NCBI RefSeq assembly: GCF_012974865.1
Contig: NZ_CP043633.1
Span: 3,283,501-3,347,500 of the forward strand
Source of the DNA: Nonlabens sp. Ci31
GTDB taxonomy: Bacteria > Bacteroidota > Bacteroidia > Flavobacteriales > Flavobacteriaceae
DNA: 64,000 bases
Direction of reading: 5' to 3'
A program made the translations under genes and the position numbers. Positions within the stretch are counted from its first letter, which is position 1. Each line of letters begins with the position of its first letter. The notes under the pieces were generated by a model. The model was not told where the DNA came from and searched no databases. It was given only the letters and a program-made list of their open reading frames with translations. Of the stretch, positions 43,284-52,516 are shown piece by piece.

Positions 43284-44195
43284 ATGCAGGCAGTTGCTTT
43301 TTATCTTATATATCCTATTCTTTGGATCATTTCACGTTTGCCATTTTCTATTGTTTATTTGTTGAGTGACTTCTTTTATTTTGTTACTTATTACGTCATC
43401 GGTTATCGTAAAGGGGTCATTAAAAATAATTTAAGAATTGCTTTTCCTAAAAAGAATGAAAAAGAAATTACGCGACTAGCTAAGAAAAGTACACAACACT
43501 TTTGCGATATTTTTATAGAGATGATCAAGTCCATGGGAATGAGCGAGAAATCGATGAAAAAAAGATTTACTTGTAGCAATCCTGAAATGGTAAACGCTTT
43601 CGCGAAAGCGAATCAACCCATAATCGCTATGTTCGGCCACCAGGCAAGCTATGAATGGACTATGGTACTCGATAATGTATTGGATTATAAAGTCTATGCC
43701 ATTTATAAACCTTTAAAGAACAAAAGGTTGAATAATTTAATCGTTAACATTAGAAAGAAATTCAATAGTGAATTGGTCGCTATGAAAAAAGCTACCGCAG
43801 TAATGAGCAAATCTGCAGAAACAGAAGCTGCTTTATTTGCACTGGTGGCAGATCAATCTCCTAAAGCAGGACGCGCTCAGTATTTTACCAGCTTCTTTAA
43901 TGTACCTAGTGCTGTTTTTAAAGGTGCCGAACGCATTGCTAAAGAATACCACACAGCAGTTGTTTTTCTTAAAGTCGCTAAAGTAAAACGAGGCTATTAC
44001 GAGACAGAATTTGTCACTATTACCCCAAACGGAGCAGAAACAAAAGACTGGGAAATAACAGATACATTTTTCCAACTGCTCGAAGAACAAATCATCAAGC
44101 AGCCAGAATATTATTTATGGTCTCATAAAAGATGGAAATCTAATTTAGGTAATACTACGCGTGCTGTTGAGCTATCTCCTCGAGTTCAGCTATAA
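43284..44195 (+). CDS. lipid A late acyltransferase (LpxL/HtrB family)
   Basis: 303 residues with an N-terminal membrane anchor. The acyltransferase motif HQASYE (H-x4-E) is near residue 113; DQSPKAG and PSAVFKGAERIA complete the site that places a secondary acyl chain on lipid A. The ending YYLWSHKRWK is conserved in this family. A palindrome copy (43595-43610) reads NAFAKANQP just before the active-site motif. The 3' end overlaps convergent glmM by 41 bp. With LpxD and GlmM it makes lipid A/amino-sugar synthesis prominent here. Confidence 0.9.
   Translation: MQAVAFYLIYPILWIISRLPFSIVYLLSDFFYFVTYYVIGYRKGVIKNNLRIAFPKKNEKEITRLAKKSTQHFCDIFIEMIKSMGMSEKSMKKRFTCSNPEMVNAFAKANQPIIAMFGHQASYEWTMVLDNVLDYKVYAIYKPLKNKRLNNLIVNIRKKFNSELVAMKKATAVMSKSAETEAALFALVADQSPKAGRAQYFTSFFNVPSAVFKGAERIAKEYHTAVVFLKVAKVKRGYYETEFVTITPNGAETKDWEITDTFFQLLEEQIIKQPEYYLWSHKRWKSNLGNTTRAVELSPRVQL
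43595..43610. repeat. dispersed palindrome copy 10 (exact)
   Basis: Exact consensus inside the acyltransferase gene, read as AFAKA. Confidence 0.93.
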
Positions 44196-45549
44196 AACGA
44201 TCTGCTAAATCATCAGCTGTTTTTTGAGTAGGCGCCTCTGTATAGATACGTATAATAGGTTCTGTATTGGATTTTCTCATGTGCACCCATTGGTCTGCAA
44301 AATCGATCTTAATACCATCAATACTCGTTACTTCTTCAGTTTCGTATTTTTTATGAATATCCGCTAGAATAGCGTCTACTGGCATTCCTTTAACCAGCTG
44401 TACTTTTTTCTTGCTCATAAAATAAGAAGGGTAACTGGCTCTTAATTCGCTTACTTTCATTTTCTTTTCAGTAAGTAAAGAAAGAAACATCGCTACACCT
44501 ACTAAGGCATCTCTTCCGTAATGTGATTCAGGATAGATGATACCCCCATTTCCTTCTCCACCTATAACCGCGTGTTTTTCTTTCATTTTTTGCACCACGT
44601 TGACCTCACCTACCGCTGCTGCGTAGTAAGTACCACCATGCTTTTCAGTCACATCACGTAGAGCTCTTGAGGAAGAAAGGTTAGAAACCGTATTTCCTTT
44701 TTTGTGACCTAATATGTAATCTGCACAAGCGACTAAGGTATATTCTTCTCCAAACATTTCTCCTGTTTCATCCACAAATGCTAATCGATCTACATCTGGA
44801 TCTACCGTGATTCCAAAGTGTGCTTGGTGTTCTTTTACCGCTTTACATAAATCTCCTAAGTGTTCTTTAAGAGGTTCTGGATTATGAGGAAAGTGACCTG
44901 TAGGGTCGCAGTACAACTCTACTACTTCTACTCCTAGTGCTTTACATAATGCTGGAATAGCGATACCTCCGGTACTGTTCACACCATCTACGACCACTTT
45001 AAATCCAGCCGCTTTGATGGCCTCTATTTGAGTAACTTCCATATCCAGCACCATTTGAATATGACGGTCTATATAATCTTCTATGATTTGAACCGTTCCT
45101 AGATCGTCCACTTCCGAATAATAGAAATCTTCTTTATCTGCACTGTCTAGAATTTTCTGTCCTTCTGCTCCATCTAAAAATTCTCCTTTGCTATTCAGTA
45201 ACTTTAAAGCATTCCATTGTTTTGGGTTATGACTAGCCGTAAGAATGATACCGCCGTCTGCCTGTTCATTAGGTACCGCAAGTTCTACAGTTGGAGTCGT
45301 ACTCAACCCTAAATCTACGATATGACACCCCATACCTATCAAGGTGTTTTGTACTAAGGATTGTATCATCGAGCCGCTTAACCTGGCATCTCTTCCTATA
45401 ACTACTTTAGGAGCCGCTTTACCGACGTTTTCTTTGATCCATATGGCATAGGCGCTGGCAAACTTAACCGCGTCTAAAGGAGTTAGATTATCACCTGGTG
45501 CACCGCCTATGGTTCCACGTATTCCTGAAATAGATTTTATAAGAGTCAT
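44155..45549 (-). CDS. glmM: phosphoglucosamine mutase
   Basis: Converts glucosamine-6-phosphate to glucosamine-1-phosphate for UDP-GlcNAc. 464 residues of the alpha-D-phosphohexomutase superfamily: the phosphoserine site TASHNP, the metal loop DPDVDRLAF, the substrate loop GEGNGGIIYP and the phosphate-binding RKSNTEPIIRIY. The start ISGIRGTIGG is GlmM-like. It overlaps the convergent acyltransferase gene by 41 bp at the 3' end. Confidence 0.9.
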   Translation of the reverse strand: MTLIKSISGIRGTIGGAPGDNLTPLDAVKFASAYAIWIKENVGKAAPKVVIGRDARLSGSMIQSLVQNTLIGMGCHIVDLGLSTTPTVELAVPNEQADGGIILTASHNPKQWNALKLLNSKGEFLDGAEGQKILDSADKEDFYYSEVDDLGTVQIIEDYIDRHIQMVLDMEVTQIEAIKAAGFKVVVDGVNSTGGIAIPALCKALGVEVVELYCDPTGHFPHNPEPLKEHLGDLCKAVKEHQAHFGITVDPDVDRLAFVDETGEMFGEEYTLVACADYILGHKKGNTVSNLSSSRALRDVTEKHGGTYYAAAVGEVNVVQKMKEKHAVIGGEGNGGIIYPESHYGRDALVGVAMFLSLLTEKKMKVSELRASYPSYFMSKKKVQLVKGMPVDAILADIHKKYETEEVTSIDGIKIDFADQWVHMRKSNTEPIIRIYTEAPTQKTADDLADRFIAELEEIAQQHA

Positions 45550-45572
45550 TAATTATTGGTTTACATTTACGA

Positions 45573-45580
45573 CAAAAGTA
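45573..45580 (-). promoter_or_regulatory. -7 box (TACTTTTG) for glmM
   Basis: Exact consensus on the minus strand, 23 nt before the ATG. Confidence 0.55.
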
Positions 45581-45612
45581 ATCTTTCTAAAAAACCTTTA
45601 CCAATTACATCT

Positions 45613-46197
45613 ATGAATTATCTCGCTCACATTTACCTTTCCAAAGAAGACAAAGAATTGAGAATAGGTAATTTTATAGCAGATGCTGTTAAAGGAAAAG
45701 ACTTCAGTATGTTTCCAGATCGTGTGGCACAGGGAATTATACTACACCGCCATATTGATACCTTTACAGATACACATGCAGTCGTAAGGCAAAGCAAAGA
45801 CTTGATCAGAGAAAAATACGGACACTGGAGCGGTGTTATTGTAGATATTTACTACGATCATTTTCTTGCGGCTAACTGGTCTGACTTTCATAAAACACCT
45901 TTAGCAGATTATGTGCAAGAATTTTATAATGATCTACAAGAACAGCATGCTATATTACCAGAGCGGGTTCAAAGGTTCTTACCTTATATGCTAGAACAAA
46001 ACTGGTTGTATAATTATGCAACCGTAGAAGGTATTTCAAGGATTTTTGAACAAATGAATCACAGAACAAAAGGGAAAAGCAAGATGAACTTTGCTCCTAT
46101 TGATTTACTAAAATACTACCAAGAACTGGAAGGGCATTTCAGACTATTTTTTGAGGATTTGAAATTACATGTGGAAGAACGCAGATTAGAAATATAA
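45613..46197 (+). CDS. acyl carrier protein phosphodiesterase-like (AcpH/DUF479)
   Basis: 194 residues from the ATG at 45613. It starts MNYLAHIYLS and contains IGNFIADAVKG and LHRHIDTFTDTH, the AcpH signature with an HD-like metal site; YYDHFLAANW follows. In E. coli AcpH removes 4'-phosphopantetheine from ACP. A longer frame from 45556 would run through the glmM promoter region and lacks conservation. Divergent from glmM. Confidence 0.87.
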   Translation: MNYLAHIYLSKEDKELRIGNFIADAVKGKDFSMFPDRVAQGIILHRHIDTFTDTHAVVRQSKDLIREKYGHWSGVIVDIYYDHFLAANWSDFHKTPLADYVQEFYNDLQEQHAILPERVQRFLPYMLEQNWLYNYATVEGISRIFEQMNHRTKGKSKMNFAPIDLLKYYQELEGHFRLFFEDLKLHVEERRLEI

Positions 46198-46385
46198 GAA
46201 CACCAATTGATATGCCTAATTCCTATTTTAAAAAAACCACCATCATTACTTCGCTCTCTCACAAGTGAATCCGCTACCTTTAAAACTTCCCTACAAACCT
46301 GCAGTCTTTAAATCAATGCATAACTAATTTTAGGCCTTGTATATAAAACATAGGACGTACTGCTACAAATAAAACAAGTTGAAAA

Positions 46386-47402
46386 CTACAGGCTTTTAAA
46401 TTCTTTAAAATATTGAAGGACCGTCAAGTGATTGTCCTGAGTATAATCTAAATGAGTCACCAACCTTAACTTGCCTTGCCCCATATTGCTGATGATCAAG
46501 TTTTTTGAAACACAATAATCCATTACAGCTTTCTCATCTTTCACCTCAAAGATGACAATGTTAGTCTCTACCGGCTCTACTTTTACTACATAATCAAGAG
46601 AAGCGAGTAGGTTACCCAATTCTTGTGCCCTAGCGTTATCTTCTGCCAGTCTATCAAAATTGTGATCCAGCGCATAATTTGCTGCTGCTGCCATAAAGCC
46701 TATTTGTCGCATCCCGCCGCCTAAAACTTTACGTACACGCATCGCTTTTTTCATGATCTCTTTCTTACCGGTAAGAACGGTACCTAGTGGTGTTCCCATT
46801 CCTTTAGAAAAACAGACCGAAATAGTATCAAAAACTCCTCCATATTCTTTAGGATTTTGTCCAGTGGCCACCAGCGCATTCCATAAACGTGCGCCGTCCA
46901 GATGCAGTCCCAGACCATGTTTTATACAAACAGCTTTAATTTCTTGAAAGGTTTGAAAATCATAACATGCGCCACCACCTTTATTAGTGGTGTTTTCTAA
47001 ACATACCAAAGAAGTCAATGGGCTGTGATAAAAATCTGGCGGATTGATCGCTGCTTCTACTTGAGCAGCGGTTACCATACCTCTGGATCCATCTAACAAC
47101 TTACAAGAAACACCACTATTAAAAGAAACGCCACCACCTTCATAATTATAAACATGTGCATATTTATCGCATATCAACTGCTCTCCAGGTTGTGTGTGCA
47201 TTTTAATCGCGGCTTGATTTGCCATACTTCCAGTAGGGAAAAATAATGCATCATCCATCCCAAATAGCTCTGCCACTCGCCTTTCTAATTCATTAACCGT
47301 TGGATCTTCCTTATAAACGTCGTCTCCTACTTCGGCATGGAACATGGCCTCCATCATTCCTTTGGAAGGTTTTGTTACTGTATCACTTCTTAAATCTATC
47401 AT
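46386..47402 (-). CDS. low-specificity L-threonine aldolase (GntG-like PLP aldolase)
   Basis: 338 residues. PLP enzyme cleaving threonine or allo-threonine to glycine and acetaldehyde. The start RSDTVTKPSKGMMEAM is the family hallmark. The Schiff-base Lys is in CFSKGMGTPLG, and HLDGARLWNA carries the Asp and Arg that hold PLP. The length is normal. No operon partner: the next gene starts in the other direction at 47602. Confidence 0.92.
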   Translation of the reverse strand: MIDLRSDTVTKPSKGMMEAMFHAEVGDDVYKEDPTVNELERRVAELFGMDDALFFPTGSMANQAAIKMHTQPGEQLICDKYAHVYNYEGGGVSFNSGVSCKLLDGSRGMVTAAQVEAAINPPDFYHSPLTSLVCLENTTNKGGGACYDFQTFQEIKAVCIKHGLGLHLDGARLWNALVATGQNPKEYGGVFDTISVCFSKGMGTPLGTVLTGKKEIMKKAMRVRKVLGGGMRQIGFMAAAANYALDHNFDRLAEDNARAQELGNLLASLDYVVKVEPVETNIVIFEVKDEKAVMDYCVSKNLIISNMGQGKLRLVTHLDYTQDNHLTVLQYFKEFKSL

Positions 47403-47484
47403 TTATTTATGGTTGTTAGTCTTTCGTGCCGCATTACTTCGATAAACTCATTACGAGCAAGTGCGGCATCAACTTTATGTGTTT

Positions 47485-47500
47485 CGCTTTCGCGAAAGCG
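47485..47500. repeat. dispersed palindrome copy 11 (exact, intergenic)
   Basis: Exact consensus in the divergent region between the threonine aldolase and prfB. Confidence 0.92.
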
Positions 47501-47573
47501 ATATTCATAAAAGCGCTATAAAAATAATATCTATACCACACACAAGCATGGATAAAAGCAACTAATTTAATTC

Positions 47574-47581
47574 TATTTTTG
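47574..47581 (+). promoter_or_regulatory. -7 box (TATTTTTG) for prfB
   Basis: Exact consensus, 20 nt before the ATG. Confidence 0.6.
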
Positions 47582-47601
47582 CAGTAGTTGAAAATGACCC
47601 T

Positions 47602-48708
47602 ATGATCACTGCCGAACAGGTTAAAGAATTACAAGAACGCGTCCTAAAACTAAAGGATTACTTACAGATTGATGCCAAGAAAATTGAGATCACTAATCTA
47701 GAGGAGAAAACCTTTTCTCCAGATTTCTGGAACAAACCTAAAGATGCCGAAGTGATCATGAAACTATTGCGTAACAAAAAGCAATGGACCACAGACTATG
47801 CTACCGCTGTGACGCTTACAGAAGACCTAGAAGTGCTCTTTGAGTTTTTTAAAGAAGAGGAGGCTAGTGAAGAAGATGTCATGGCTAAGCACCAGGCCGC
47901 AAAAGACCTTATTGAAAAGCTAGAGTTTAAAAACATGCTTTCTAACGAAGGTGATGACATGAGCGCAGTGCTTCAAATAACTGCTGGAGCTGGTGGTACT
48001 GAATCTTGTGACTGGGCAGAGATGCTCATGAGAATGTACATGATGTGGGCAGAAAAGAACGGTTATAAAGTAAAAGAACTCAACTTTCAAGCTGGTGATG
48101 TTGCTGGTATTAAAACTGTCACGATAGAAATAGAAGGAGATTATAGTTTTGGCTGGTTAAAAAGTGAAAACGGTGTACACAGATTAGTGCGCATCTCGCC
48201 TTTTGATTCTAATGCAAAACGTCATACTTCTTTTGCCTCGGTTTATGTGTATCCGCTAGCAGACGATTCTATAGAAATAGATATCAACCCAGCAGATATC
48301 AAATGGGATTTTGCTCGCTCAAGTGGCGCTGGTGGACAAAATGTAAATAAGGTAGAAACCAAGGCTATTTTAACACACCATCCTTCTGGAATCATTATTC
48401 ATAATTCTGAAACGCGATCTCAATTAGAAAACCGAGAGAAAGCCATGCAAATGTTGAAATCTCAGCTTTTTGAAATTGAATTACAAAAACGCAATGCGGC
48501 ACGAAAAGAAATAGAAGCCGGTAAGATGAAAATAGAATGGGGTTCTCAAATACGCAATTATGTATTGCATCCTTACAAACTGATAAAAGATGTAAGAACC
48601 GGTCATGAAACTGGTAATACAGATGCTGTTCTTAACGGGGATTTAGATGCTTTTCTTAAGGCTTTCTTAATGGAAGATGGTAAAGAAGTCCCTAGTGACG
48701 AGCTTTAA
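47602..48708 (+). CDS. prfB: peptide chain release factor 2
   Basis: 368 residues; recognises UGA and UAA and triggers peptidyl-tRNA hydrolysis. The stop-codon reading motif SPF is at 199-201 and the catalytic GGQ at 244-246. At the position where many prfB genes have a CTT-TGA programmed +1 frameshift (after LKDYL), this gene reads on in frame through TTA-CAG. So RF2 here is not autoregulated that way. The TonB receptor gene follows ~70 bp downstream and may be co-transcribed. Confidence 0.95.
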   Translation: MITAEQVKELQERVLKLKDYLQIDAKKIEITNLEEKTFSPDFWNKPKDAEVIMKLLRNKKQWTTDYATAVTLTEDLEVLFEFFKEEEASEEDVMAKHQAAKDLIEKLEFKNMLSNEGDDMSAVLQITAGAGGTESCDWAEMLMRMYMMWAEKNGYKVKELNFQAGDVAGIKTVTIEIEGDYSFGWLKSENGVHRLVRISPFDSNAKRHTSFASVYVYPLADDSIEIDINPADIKWDFARSSGAGGQNVNKVETKAILTHHPSGIIIHNSETRSQLENREKAMQMLKSQLFEIELQKRNAARKEIEAGKMKIEWGSQIRNYVLHPYKLIKDVRTGHETGNTDAVLNGDLDAFLKAFLMEDGKEVPSDEL

Positions 48709-48779
48709 CATAAGTTTAGTGAGGCTAGGTTAATCCTTTAAATAGTTTGGCGGTCTTAGAAGAAAACCTAAAGACTGTT

Positions 48780-51212
48780 ATGAAGAATTTTCTACTCTTA
48801 TTGTTGCTCTTAACCTCGGCATTTAGCTATTCACAAAATTCAAATCCCATTACTGTAAAAGGGAAACTAGTTGACAAAGATTCTAGAGCTCCCTTAGAAT
48901 TTGCTACTATTTCTTTTATAAGCACTAAGCCAGACCAACTTCCTCAAGGAGGTGTTACCGACTTAGAAGGTAATTACAGCATCAGTGTTCTTCCAGGAAC
49001 CTATACCGTAAAATGGGAATACATCACTTTTAAAAGTATCAGTAAAGAAAATCAAGTCCTTACAGAAGACAAAGATTACGGGCTTATTTCTTTAGTTCAA
49101 GATATCGCAGAGCTTGATGCCGCTATAGTCGTTGCAGAGAAAACAACTGTAGATATCAGACTGGATAAAAAAATCTATAACATAGGTAAAGATCTTACCG
49201 TACAAGGTGGAACAGCCAGTGATGTTCTTGATAATGTACCTTCAGTTTCTGTAGATGTAGAAGGAAACGTTGCCTTAAGAGGAAATAATAGTGTGCGTAT
49301 TCTAATTGATGGTCGACCTAGTGCCTTGGTAGGCTTTAACGGTGCAGAAGCCTTACGTCAAATTCCATCAGAAGCTATTGAAAGGATTGAAGTGATTACT
49401 TCACCTAGCGCAAGATATGACGCCGAAGGAACTGCGGGTATTTTAAATATCATCCTGCGAAAAAATCGCATTATAGGTTTTAATGGCTCTATTAATTTAA
49501 ACACGAGTTACCCTGAAAGTTATGGAGCCTCTACCAACTTAAATTTCCGTACCACCAAATGGAATCTTTTTACCAATACAGGTTACCGATACAGAACTTC
49601 TCCTGGAAATGCTCTTACCAACATTGAATACAAATTTCCTGACACTTCTCCAACAGGCACAGATTTATTAGGGGTAAATGAAAGTCGTGATTTTGACCGT
49701 TTAGGAAGAAGTTATTTTACCAGTTTTGGAGCTGAATATTTTATAAATGATGAAAGTAGTATTCTAGCTAATGTCGTCTATCGCTTAGGTAATGATAATG
49801 ATGTAACTACAAATAACAACCAGCGATTTTTTTCTGATACGACCCTTAATGAAACTAACTTAAGAGAAGAGCAAGAAGCTGAAGATGAAAATGATATTCA
49901 ATTTTCTTTAGATTATCAAAGCGATTTAGATAAGAATGGACAAAAACTAAAAGCAAGTGCACAATTTTCAACCTCTGTAGAAGATCAGGAATCAAATATC
50001 CTACAAACTGAAATTATTTCCAATACGATCAATGACTTGGAACGTGTTCTAGAAACAGAAGATGAAACAGAAGCCTTGATACAGGTTGATTGGGAAAAAC
50101 CAGTTGGTGAAGACATACAGTATGAAGCAGGTTATCGCGGTAACTACAGAGATATCTCTAACAGTTTCTACTTTGAAGAAAGAGAAGATTTTCCAAGTGG
50201 ACTTTTAATTCCAGATGTAACTTTAAACAACACCTTTAGTTATGAAGAGTTTGTGAACGCTTTCTATGGACAATACGGTCAGGAGTTTGGTAAATTTTCC
50301 ATGCTTGCTGGTTTAAGATTTGAACAAACCAATATTTCTATCCACCAAGAAACCACAGATGTGACCAGCAAAAAAGAATACAGCAGTTTGTTCCCTACAT
50401 TAAATCTAGGTTATGAAATACAAGACGGTGAGAATTTTACCTTAGGCTATAACCGAAGAGTACGAAGGCCGAGAGGACGTAGATTGAATCCGTTTTCAGG
50501 TAGGTCGAGTCAAAATTCCTTTTATCAAGGGAATGTAGATCTAGATCCGACCTTTTCAAATCAAGTGGACTTAGGTTATTTAAGAAGGTGGAAAAAATTG
50601 ACATTGAGCACATCTCTTTATTTTAATCGCAGTACTGATAATGTAGAAACTATTGAAACTACCAGGTTAGTAGATGGAAATCAAGCCGTTTTTAGATTTC
50701 CAGTGAATCTTTCTACAGAAGAGCGATTAGGCTATGAGCTTACTCTTACTTACCGACCTTTCAAGTGGTGGACCATCAATAGCGATGTAAATGTTTTTAG
50801 AGTAGAAACTGATGGAGACTTTGAAGATCTAAACTTTGATTTTGTAAATACCACTTACTTTTTAAGATTAAATCAAAAATTTGAGCTGCCGGCTAAAATT
50901 GATTTTCAAACACGTATCAATTACCGCGGGGCATCAGAAAGTGCTCAAGGATCTCAAAACGGTATTGCTACCATAAATCTTGCAGCTAGTAAAGAGATTT
51001 TAAAAGGACAAGGGTCACTTACTCTTAATGTGAGTGATTTATTAAATGCAAGACGTCGAGAATCATTCACCAATACTCCTAGTTTTGTTTCTAACAGTAG
51101 GTTCCAATGGAGAGAGCGTCAAGTAACCCTTTCATTTATATACACATTCAACCAAAGAAAGAAAAACAACGATCGTGGTGGTGAAGGTGAAGAATACGAA
51201 TTTGAAGGATAG
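48780..51212 (+). CDS. TonB-dependent outer-membrane receptor (carboxypeptidase-regulatory-like N-domain)
   Basis: 810 residues from the ATG at 48780, giving a good signal peptide (LLLLLLTSAFSYSQ). Mature residues ~25-110 form the carboxypeptidase-regulatory-like beta-sandwich (VKGKLVDKDSRAPLEFATI), then a plug (LDNVPSVSVDVEGNVALRG, RIEVITSPSARYDAEGTAGI) and a large barrel ending LSFIYTFNQRKK plus an acidic tail. It imports an unknown ligand with TonB energy. A longer frame from 48747 is possible but would disrupt the signal peptide. Confidence 0.88.
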   Translation: MKNFLLLLLLLTSAFSYSQNSNPITVKGKLVDKDSRAPLEFATISFISTKPDQLPQGGVTDLEGNYSISVLPGTYTVKWEYITFKSISKENQVLTEDKDYGLISLVQDIAELDAAIVVAEKTTVDIRLDKKIYNIGKDLTVQGGTASDVLDNVPSVSVDVEGNVALRGNNSVRILIDGRPSALVGFNGAEALRQIPSEAIERIEVITSPSARYDAEGTAGILNIILRKNRIIGFNGSINLNTSYPESYGASTNLNFRTTKWNLFTNTGYRYRTSPGNALTNIEYKFPDTSPTGTDLLGVNESRDFDRLGRSYFTSFGAEYFINDESSILANVVYRLGNDNDVTTNNNQRFFSDTTLNETNLREEQEAEDENDIQFSLDYQSDLDKNGQKLKASAQFSTSVEDQESNILQTEIISNTINDLERVLETEDETEALIQVDWEKPVGEDIQYEAGYRGNYRDISNSFYFEEREDFPSGLLIPDVTLNNTFSYEEFVNAFYGQYGQEFGKFSMLAGLRFEQTNISIHQETTDVTSKKEYSSLFPTLNLGYEIQDGENFTLGYNRRVRRPRGRRLNPFSGRSSQNSFYQGNVDLDPTFSNQVDLGYLRRWKKLTLSTSLYFNRSTDNVETIETTRLVDGNQAVFRFPVNLSTEERLGYELTLTYRPFKWWTINSDVNVFRVETDGDFEDLNFDFVNTTYFLRLNQKFELPAKIDFQTRINYRGASESAQGSQNGIATINLAASKEILKGQGSLTLNVSDLLNARRRESFTNTPSFVSNSRFQWRERQVTLSFIYTFNQRKKNNDRGGEGEEYEFEG

Positions 51213-51501
51213 ATGGCATTTTTATAAAATGTAATGGACTCTATAACAGTGGTAAAAAGGTGAAATATAATGTTGTCGCTGTCGCCATAGGCTCTATTGA
51301 ATATCGATGAAGATAGCGACAGATGAAGTGGCGTATTGTGTAGGTATTTAATAAAAAAAGGAAATAAAAAAATCTAAAAACAAAGACGATGACGATGATT
51401 TTCAATAACAATATTTTTTTTATTATATATGTATAAATTAACATAATAAAAGAGGATTCAGTCCTATTTTAATATCACATTTACAACAAAATAAATAATT
51501 T
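51213..51501. other. intergenic, with an inverted repeat
   Basis: 289 bp. TTGTCGCTGTC (51273-51283) and GATAGCGACAG (51312-51322) form an imperfect inverted pair, similar in sequence to the pair at 30371/30433. No coding frame is convincing; the rest is very AT-rich. Confidence 0.45.
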
Positions 51502-51999
51502 ATGAAAAAGATAGTTTTTACACTTCTTATAGTAATAGGAGGAATCGGTTTAACAAATGCACAAGAAATTTCTAAAAATGCCATTGGTATCCGAGCGGGA
51601 GATGGAGATGGTTTTGGTACGGAAATATCCTACCAACGAGCCTTAGGAAATAACAATAGATTGGAAATAGATTTGGGTTATGAAAGCGGTAAAAACTTTG
51701 ACGGGTTTAAAGCAACTGGAGTGTATCAGTGGGTATGGAATCTAGAAGGTGGCTTTAACTGGTATGCTGGTGCTGGTGGTGGAGTAGGAACCATAAGTCT
51801 AGATAATGATTTCCCTGGAAGGGATAATTATAATAATGATTCTGAAACCTTTTTCTTTGCCGCTGGACAAGTAGGGATTGAATACAACTTTAACATTCCC
51901 TTATTGCTTTCCCTAGACGTACGTCCAGAGTTTTATTTTGGAGATTTTAGAGATGGGAATGATCTGGATATTGCATTAGGAATTAGGTACCAATTCTAA
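51502..51999 (+). CDS. small outer-membrane beta-barrel protein
   Basis: 165 residues with a signal peptide (cleavage near NAQE). Eight short amphipathic strands with turns rich in Gly, Asn and Asp (FNWYAGAGGGVG, FFFAAGQVGIEYNF), ending in the aromatic IALGIRYQF expected of an outer-membrane barrel. Function unknown. A strong terminator follows. Confidence 0.75.
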   Translation: MKKIVFTLLIVIGGIGLTNAQEISKNAIGIRAGDGDGFGTEISYQRALGNNNRLEIDLGYESGKNFDGFKATGVYQWVWNLEGGFNWYAGAGGGVGTISLDNDFPGRDNYNNDSETFFFAAGQVGIEYNFNIPLLLSLDVRPEFYFGDFRDGNDLDIALGIRYQF

Positions 52000-52018
52000 G
52001 CAATCCATATAGTAATAA

Positions 52019-52052
52019 AAAAAATGGCGGCCATTTCTGGCCGCCATTTTTT
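52019..52052. terminator. bidirectional terminator (GC-rich stem)
   Basis: 15-bp stem AAAAAATGGCGGCCA with complement, loop TTTC. It serves the convergent barrel and PrcB-like genes. Confidence 0.88.
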
Positions 52053-52054
52053 GT

Positions 52055-52516
52055 TTACTTCTTGTTTACTATAATGCTAATAGCATCTGCTACTTGATTT
52101 GCCAGTACAACTGTTCCTGGCGTAGTTATACTCATAGTAACCGGTGCATTTGGTAAAGGTTTTAAATAAGAAAATTCATAGGTGCGCAGTTCTAGATTAT
52201 AACGAGGCGATAAAACACTATACCCACCCGTATTCTGTTGTCCCATAGCCACCACAATTACTGATTGGGTATCAAAATCTACCTTTGGAATGTCAAAACC
52301 TGGGGATCGTTTTGCATTGAGACCCGCATAAAATTCTTTTAGCTTTTCTTCTGTATCAATAATCATTGACTTCTCCTCAACAATATTTATGTGGCTATCA
52401 TTGATAAGAATTTCAAAGCTTTCGGCTATGGGTTGTTTGGTCTGATTTGCTATTTCTTTTTTACTACAGCAAGAGCTGAGACTACAAAGACTTAGTGCCA
52501 GCAAGCACAGTTTCAT
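52055..52516 (-). CDS. PrcB-like lipoprotein
   Basis: 153 residues from the ATG at 52516; lipobox SLSSC. The mature part has the PrcB C-terminal domain: VDFDTQSVIVVAMGQQNTGGYSV and the ending VVLANQVADAISI. PrcB was described as a subunit of a surface protease complex in Treponema; the other subunits are not here. Its 5' end overlaps bshA by 35 bp in another frame, so it is translationally coupled. Confidence 0.8.
   Translation of the reverse strand: MKLCLLALSLCSLSSCCSKKEIANQTKQPIAESFEILINDSHINIVEEKSMIIDTEEKLKEFYAGLNAKRSPGFDIPKVDFDTQSVIVVAMGQQNTGGYSVLSPRYNLELRTYEFSYLKPLPNAPVTMSITTPGTVVLANQVADAISIIVNKK

Noticed and set aside
51241..51444. 67-residue minus-strand frame
   Set aside because: AT-rich, Leu/Phe/Tyr-heavy low-complexity sequence, with no start region and not convincing.
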